In this document: positions 55,273 to 62,814 of the stretch, one piece after another
Position numbering within the stretch: the first letter of the stretch is position 1
Layout: each line of letters opens with the position of its first letter
Notes under the pieces: generated by a model
Databases searched by the model: none
Told to the model about the DNA's origin: nothing
Seen by the model: only the letters and a program-made list of their open reading frames with translations
NCBI GenBank assembly: GCA_029204225.1
Contig: CM055092.1
Location: 60,687,401 to 60,751,400 of the forward strand
From: Diphasiastrum complanatum
Taxonomy: Eukaryota; Streptophyta; Lycopodiopsida; Lycopodiales; Lycopodiaceae
Reading direction: 5' to 3'
DNA length: 64,000 nucleotides
Program-made: the position numbers and the translations under genes

Positions 55273-58200
55273 GGCCACCATGCCGAGGGATAGGGATCCC
55301 TTGTGGGATCACGTCACCATCGTTGCGGCCTATGGCACATCGGGCACGAAGAGATGGACTTGCAGATACTGTCACCAGTCTTACACTAGAGGGCCCACAC
55401 GCATCAGGGCACATTTGTTACGTATGAGGGGGTACGAGATTGCCCCTTGCATGCATGCTCCTGACACGCTACTCACTCCTGTCGCATCGGAGGAGGTTGG
55501 CCCTTCGAGGATGGGGCCCAGACCGAGAGGTAAACATTCAACTCTAAGACTCTTACACTTCAAAGTTCAAACTTCAAACATTGATCAAGTTTTAAGTTTT
55601 AACTCACATGATACATCAAGTTTGAAGTTTCAATTTCATTGATCATCTAATTTCTAAATTGTATTGTGATTTCAAATTTGTCTTTTTTGGCAGATTGAGA
55701 TGCAGTCACGGCGACACACCCAGAGGCCACCACATCACGCCCCCCAGTTGCCATCCGCTCACCCCTCGCTTCCCATGGCCCAGAGGACAGAGCTGCAGAT
55801 GAAGCAGGGCCTAGTACCCGGCCTGACCCGTCTTCTGGTGCAAGATCTTCGACACCACCTCCAGCCATGACCATATCGGCACCACATCATCCACCTGAGA
55901 GAGGGAGAGGTAGACGGGGCCACACTCCACATATGGGGGGTAGGGAGTACTATGTGTCCAACTTCGCTCCCAGAGCCATGGCAGAGGCAAAGGTTGTCGT
56001 TCGACAGTTGTTCTACACCTGCGATCTGCCATTTCATCTGGCTAGGACCCCGGAATGGAGGAGAGCGATGAGTGCGGTGAGTGCGATTGGGCAGGTGTGG
56101 CAGGGGCCATCTTGCGAGCACCTGAGGACGAAGGGGCTTACTGATGAGCGGGCTTCTGTTGACCAGAAGCTAGAGCTTCTCAGGAAGGCATGGGCCCAGT
56201 ACGTACTACTTGCTTTTAACTTTATGCACTCTAAAGTTTAAAGACTTTATGATGATTGATCTGAAATCATTGATATGTATTATGTATTATGTATTATGTA
56301 GTAATAAGTATGTACATTGTAATTTGTACATTAAGTTTTAACTTTTCATACATTGTGCCATGTAGTGGCATTGCACATGCGGCATGCCACAATGCATACT
56401 TATTACTTGTTAATTGCAGCTAGCTATTTATGTTTAATCATGAATCATGAATCATGAATGTAATTTGTCAATATTCAAATGATCATTTATCATTAGAATT
56501 TTCCATGATATTTGAATTACAGATCTATCCAGTGAATATTTGACTTTTTTTTTGAAGAATTGGAAAAAAAAAGGTTCGAACCATTTTCCGATTCGAACCT
56601 GGCCTGGCGGTTCGAACCTCAAAGAATCGATTCAAACCGGCCGGTTCAAATCGACCTGTTCGAATCAGGATGCAACCTTGTTACGAAGCCCCAAAATAAG
56701 ATGTAATTTGATCAACATGGGATCGAAACGATTCACAAATCAAGGCAACACTTCATAAATTTCTTGCAGATAGGCATCTAACAACCTAGTCCCCATCTAT
56801 ATGGAAGCAAATCGACGATAATGTTCAACCAATAAAAATGCCACCTTCAAGGCATCTTGAAAAGCATCCCCAGTGGTAGGGGCATTAGCCCTATCCAAAA
56901 GATCTTGCCACCATGTGAACACCTTATTGAGTAAGAACATGAGTGCAGTAGCAATCTTAGTACTGTCAAATGAATTCTGCATGGAAAAATGACCATTCCA
57001 CCAATCCAACTAGGACAACACCACATTAGGATGGTGGTTCTTTTAAAAAAGGGAGAAGGCTCATCAACTCTCTTTAGTTCTTCTTCAAGAGCTTTTTGGA
57101 GTGAATTCATTCCTTCCGCATTAACTAACTTACACACTTGTACAGAATACACTAAATATCTATATACCATTCCTGCTACTCCCACTGTCATTTCGCCCCT
57201 ACCTTCATCTTTTAACCTTTTTAGACCCTGCATGAACATTGTGTCTATTTAGAACCTCAGTACTCGTCGAGCAAGAGATATCAAAGATCTAGAAGCAGAA
57301 CTTCTTATCCATGCAAATGACATACTCTCCCCCATCCTAGCCGACCTCTTTAATCATGCAATCACTCAAGGCTTTCCAACTTCTTGGTGCACCAATGTCA
57401 TACACCCCATTCACAAGGGAGGTGATCCCATGAACCATAAAACTACCGCACCATCATGATTGGCCACATTATGGCCGACGTATATGGCTCAGCCTTACAG
57501 ACAACTAGCAGCGAAGCTCACCGCTAGTTGCAATCCAAATGACAAATGAATAGCAGCAAAGATACTTAAGCAAGTGAATAGCAGATATTGGGGGTTAACT
57601 ATCTGAAACCAAGCAACAGAACTACTCTTTTAAAATCCTTTCACGTGATACCCATATCGACAACTTTTGAAAAAAAAAACAACAAAAACTTGCGTTCCGG
57701 GAAACCTTAATGGGAAATCTCGGATCACGTTCTGGAACATGACCCGGAACGCGTTCCGGATCGCGTTCCAGCACGTGGCCTACATCTTTGGTTTCCAATC
57801 AAATATAGTATTGGCGATTATAGCTCTATATGAGAGTGATAGGCTATTACCAATTAGAGAAGGGTTATCACACCACCGATAGATAGTACCGTTGGAGTGA
57901 AGCAAGGGTGCTCACCCTCCCCTACCTTGGTTAAACTTTACATTGATGAGCTGGATAGGATGATTGTGCAGGATGGAGAGGAGGTGTACTTTATGTAACC
58001 TATTGATTTCTATTTTGCTTTATGCCAATGATGTGGTACTCATTTTGAGTTCCAGAGAGGGATTACAAAGACACCTAAATATATATTATGTTCTTTTTAT
58101 TCACGTTGGGAATTGACAATGAACATTGTGAAGACCAAAAATTATGCTCTTCAATACCTCCCACGCATTCATGCAGAAACGAGCTTTTATGGGATGGTCA

Positions 58201-61200
58201 TTCCTTGGAGGCAATCTCTTCATATGCATATCTTGGTGTACTTTTGCATTGTCGATATAGCCAAAGAGTGTCTGGGCATCTATCACTAAGCTCGGTTGTG
58301 AGGTGTCAATGGATCTCCAGAACATCATGCCCATGCAAGAGGACACCAATATGTTGATAATGTGATGCCTCCTAGTATTAGTCCATCCATCCGATATGAT
58401 GGAGCACCCATACCTGTTTCGGATTTGTGATGAAGCACACAGTGACACAATGACAATGCACATGAGTCATGACAAAGTGACAAATGAGTCAAAAGTCAAG
58501 ACTCACAACTCATTGCTAAATAATAATATTAGATAGACTCTAGAATTTAAACAATGAGCTTTGAGCTCTCACCTACTACTACTTAGCCAATCAACAACCA
58601 ACCCGTTGAAAGTAGACAATCTAAACTTTAAAGTTACAACTTAAGACCCTGAACAAAAGAGTTAAAGCTTCCAATAGTCAACTTGAATTTTTACAGCTTA
58701 CAAGTGTAAAGAAAGCACAAAGTTCTAGCTTCTCACTACTCAACTGAAAGTCAAGACTCAATACCTGCACAACATTTTCCGAAAACATAGTAAATAGTAG
58801 GTGAGATGTGTTGGCCCATTTTGAGGAAGCGAGGCCCATACACCAAGCCTCAGTTGCATACATAGCTGTCGAAGCGACCACGCTATCCAAAAGGTGACAC
58901 TTGGAGCATCACGAATGTACCATCTGAAACAGAACCTCTCAAGCTGAATCTAGAGATGCATGTCCCTTCCCTAACCTGGCAAGGGCTGCCTGCCTCATAC
59001 TGAAAGCTACACTAGTAGTGCAGGTAGTCAAGACTCAAGTCTCAATTGTTACATGACTCATGCTCAACGCTCAATGCTTTAAGCTTAACACTTTAAAACT
59101 AAGAGTTAATACATAATACGTATTCCATAATCCAATTTACTTGTTCAAAATTCAATGTTGAATCTTGATTTTTGAATGGTGATTCCGAATTACGCCGCAA
59201 TTTGCCACTTGGATTGATAATGGTTAGCTTTTAAAGTTATACTGCAATGTGCTTTAAAGGTTATCACAAACAATGCGGCACATTGTGTTGCCATGGGCAA
59301 ACTTGTAAATGAGAAGTACCTTGGATTTTTGGATCCCATGTGCTGCTCATTGCTTAGACCTCTTATTTGAGGACATAGCAAATCTACCATGGGTGAAGGA
59401 GGTGCTAGAGACCGGACGTTTTTGGTGAGGTTTGTCACCAAGAAACAGAGAGTCCTTCATATGTTTAGGTCCTTCTCTAGCTTGGAGCTCTTGAAGCCTG
59501 CCCCACCAAGTGTGCTTCAAAGTTCACTGCTTTCGACTTCAGAAATTTATGTTTATGAATCATGATTCATGTTTTGATGCTCTAGATTCTAGATTGTATT
59601 TGTTGAAGCATGTTGCCTTGTACAGCTTGATGTTTGAATCTTGTTTCATTGCAAGTTTGCCTTTATCTTTCTTGTTTTGGAGTGCCTCTTGAAGGTGCAT
59701 GGCAGCCTAAGACAAATGGTGGTTGGCAAGAGTGGGGACCTTCACGAGAGTCCAAGTCTAGGCATTTTGAGATGATGTGCTCTCATCTTCCTTTTGGGAT
59801 GATGCACGAGCTCTTGTGACAGTGTTGCATCCTCTATACAGTGTCCTGCGCCTTACAGATAGAGAGGGCTGCACATTGGGCCTTCCTCTATGAGTTTATG
59901 GACATGTTGGGGGTGCAACTTCGCTTTTGCACAGCCGTTACTAAAGAGAGGTTTGAACTTGCACACTAGTCCAAACTTGCATTCTTTAGTTTTGACTTAA
60001 GTTCAAATTTGAGTCTTCAACCTTGATTTCTTTTAAGTTTTAAGCTTAGGCCGAACTCACAATTAGAGATCTAGTTTTGGGATTTTGAGTATTAACTTGT
60101 TATAGGCGTGAGGAAATATTATGGAAGTGGCAAGGCATATGGGAGTGGTTCCACCAGCCTTTGCATGTTATGGCTTGCCTCCTTCACCCTTTGTGGAGAA
60201 ATGAAGAGCAGTTCCATGATGCACAGAGCTTCGACGGGGATGGCGCACTTACATTGAGAGTGTCCACACCGATCTTGCAATGTAGCATGCACAAATGATC
60301 TCAATGTCTTCAGGTACGGATAATGCCACTCCTATAGTATCATAAGCTGTAACTTGTAACTAGCAACTACAATGTACATTCACAATTTCATCGGGTGACG
60401 GGTGATGGGTCTTGCTTATTATCTTGCCATACACTAAATCCTAGATCATGATAACTTTTAAGTGCATTCATAAAAATATTTCAATGTGTGTAGGCGTGAG
60501 CTACTGAACTTTGGGTGTCCATGAGCGCTACTTTGAGGAGGACAATTGAAGCTTGTTTCTTGGTGGGACAACTATGGCAGTGATGTTCCGAGGCTATAGA
60601 AGCTTGCCATACACATATTGCCACAAGATTGCACGGCAAGCGCATGCGAGAAGAACTAGAATCTATTCTCTCTTATTCATACGAAAAAGAGCCTGTCCAG
60701 GTAAATTGTAATTTCTTAGTGTGCACACTACAATGTGTTTGAAGTCTAAACTTTAACGTTTGGAGTTTGAAGTTTTTTCACGACTCACAAGTCACTGGTT
60801 AGAACTCTAATTTGAAATTGTGGTGAGATTTTATAGGTAAATCCCCATGAGATCAATTTTATAGGTGACCATGGTTCCAAACCTGCCACCAAGGTCACAA
60901 GAGGAGGAGGATATCTACACTGCTCCACGATGAGGCCTTATTGTCTTCAGGTTAATTCCAATTTCCAACTTAGAATTTGAAATTTATTATTAAATTCACG
61001 AATCACAAAGTTTGAAAGTTCAAAGTTCAAACTTATAACTTGCAAGTTCTAACCTTTCTCCATCCTTGTGCGCAGCTACCACTCGAGCTGCTTCACATCG
61101 CAGAGCTGCCAGAGCAGAGGAAGCAGGTGTTGTGGGTCCAAGCTCTCAAACAGCCAAGGAAGATAAGCTAGATGAGGAGGAAGAGGAGACAGAGACCTCA

Positions 61201-62742
61201 GAGGATGAGTATGAGAGTGAGGAGTGCTTGAAGTCCTCGGGGATGGATGAGAGTTCGAATGGTGATGATGAGGGTCCAAAGCCAAAGCCAAAGCCAAAGC
61301 CTGCAGCTGCATCACGAATGACTAGGGGGAGGCTACGTTAGACATTAGTAGTTAGCCTTTAGCTATCAGGATTCAACTCTACTTCTTCGCTCAAGCTTTA
61401 ATATTTAGGAATTAGGATTTTACTTCTAGGTTGTTTACATGGTGCAGACTAGTAGATACTAGATATTGTAAGTTGTAACACTTTCTGCATTGCTAATGAC
61501 ATTTATGGAATTTGGATAATAGAATTATTGATTCTAGTAGTTGGAAGTTGGAACTATATGTGTCATCATTCATGTATGTACTATGATTTCAGACTTGTTA
61601 CTTGAGTTTAATTTTGGTAACAAGCATCACTAATTCTTGAATATTGATTATAGTCTTTACAATTTAACTGATCTAGATTCTATGGGCATGCCGCCGCATG
61701 CCGCATTTATCAACTTTAAACTTTGAACTTTGAACATTCGACAACACTTAACAACTGCAAGTCCGCAATGTTACTGCATGGCATGCTATCAAATTTCAAT
61801 GTTAGTAGTTACATGAGGCTTGAGCATTGAGTCTTGAGTCTTGACCATCAATGTAATTATGTATGTAGTATGTACTATGTACCTTGTATTATCATTTATG
61901 GCATTTGTAGACAGGTCACAGTTGTACCATGTGGCATGTAATGATCTACATTGTAAGTGCTATCTAGCACTTGTTTATGCCATACTAGATTATAGAAGGC
62001 TAGAAATAAAATCCCAAAAAAAACCCTAAAACCGTTTCGCCGATTCTTTCCCATGGTTGCCGATTCTTTCCCGTATCAAACCCTTTTCGAAAAGGCATTT
62101 CAAAAAGGTCCATGAAACATTGTTCTCCAGTCACACTATGTTCACTTGTATGTAGACCCTTGGTGTGTGGTCCTGATGCTGCGAGATGTTCCTACTTCGT
62201 AGAGATACATGCCAGAGATATCGATATGGACACCAGGACTCCCAACCCCAGGTTACCTCCTTTTTTCTAGGAGACACTCCAGAGTAGACCTGGAGGCTGA
62301 ATGAAACATTGTCAGGGGATGAGTCAACTATACCTACTAGAAACCAATGACAGTGTATTGCTTTAGGACTGCGTTTCATGGCTACCACGAGACCTCACCG
62401 ATCTAGGGCTCATGCGAGGAGATTCATTGTTTCCTCTTCAATACTTGCATCATCATCTATCCTGGCTTTCTTCAACAGGGGTCCATCATGATTTGATATC
62501 TATTAAAGAACTCTAGTGGTGGTTGTTGTACAAATTTGATTATATTGTACTTCATTGTACCCTCTCTCTCAAATGTATCATTCATGAGAGTAGAGTAAAG
62601 TTCTATCTAGGTTTACTAGTTTAGTCTTTTGATCTAGTAGTTGTTTTGTTTCTAGAGACATGTATATGCTCTGTTTAGCATTTATCATACTTGAGATGTA
62701 TTTATTGGCCTTATGTGTCTTTTGGCATTTAAAAGCCATTAA

Positions 62743-62814
<72 letters not shown>

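Larger units (their letters stand above)
54398..56680 (+). mobile_element. hAT DNA transposon, internally deleted, perfect termini
   Basis: 2283 nt bounded by 12-nt perfect inverted repeats (CAAGGTTGCATC) and a perfect 8-nt target duplication TTACGAAG. Both subterminal regions (54405-54490 and 56575-56670) are filled with TTCGAACCG-type palindromic units, probable transposase-binding sites. The interior has GA and TG tracts (54533-54603, 54640-55060, 55213-55273), a BED zinc-finger exon and a second exon with the start of the catalytic region. The rest of the transposase is missing, so the element is nonautonomous. The perfect termini suggest recent movement, presumably with a partner transposase. 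Confidence 0.93.
59190..62122 (+). mobile_element. Decayed hAT element, 3' half
   Basis: Transposase C-terminal exons at about 59328-59520, 59690-59820, 60110-60300, 60560-60705 and 61077-61341, with ACTTTGAAC/AAGTTTAA-rich introns like those of the hAT at 54398. The right end CATGAAACATTG (62111-62122) matches the right end of the short element at 11291-11496, and subterminal CCGATTCTTTCCC units occur at 62040-62075. Stops and frameshifts abound. No left terminus was found. Confidence 0.78.

Noticed and set aside
61076-61315. Minus-strand Ser/His/Pro-rich frame
   Set aside because: Reverse reading of the acidic last exon of the hAT transposase.
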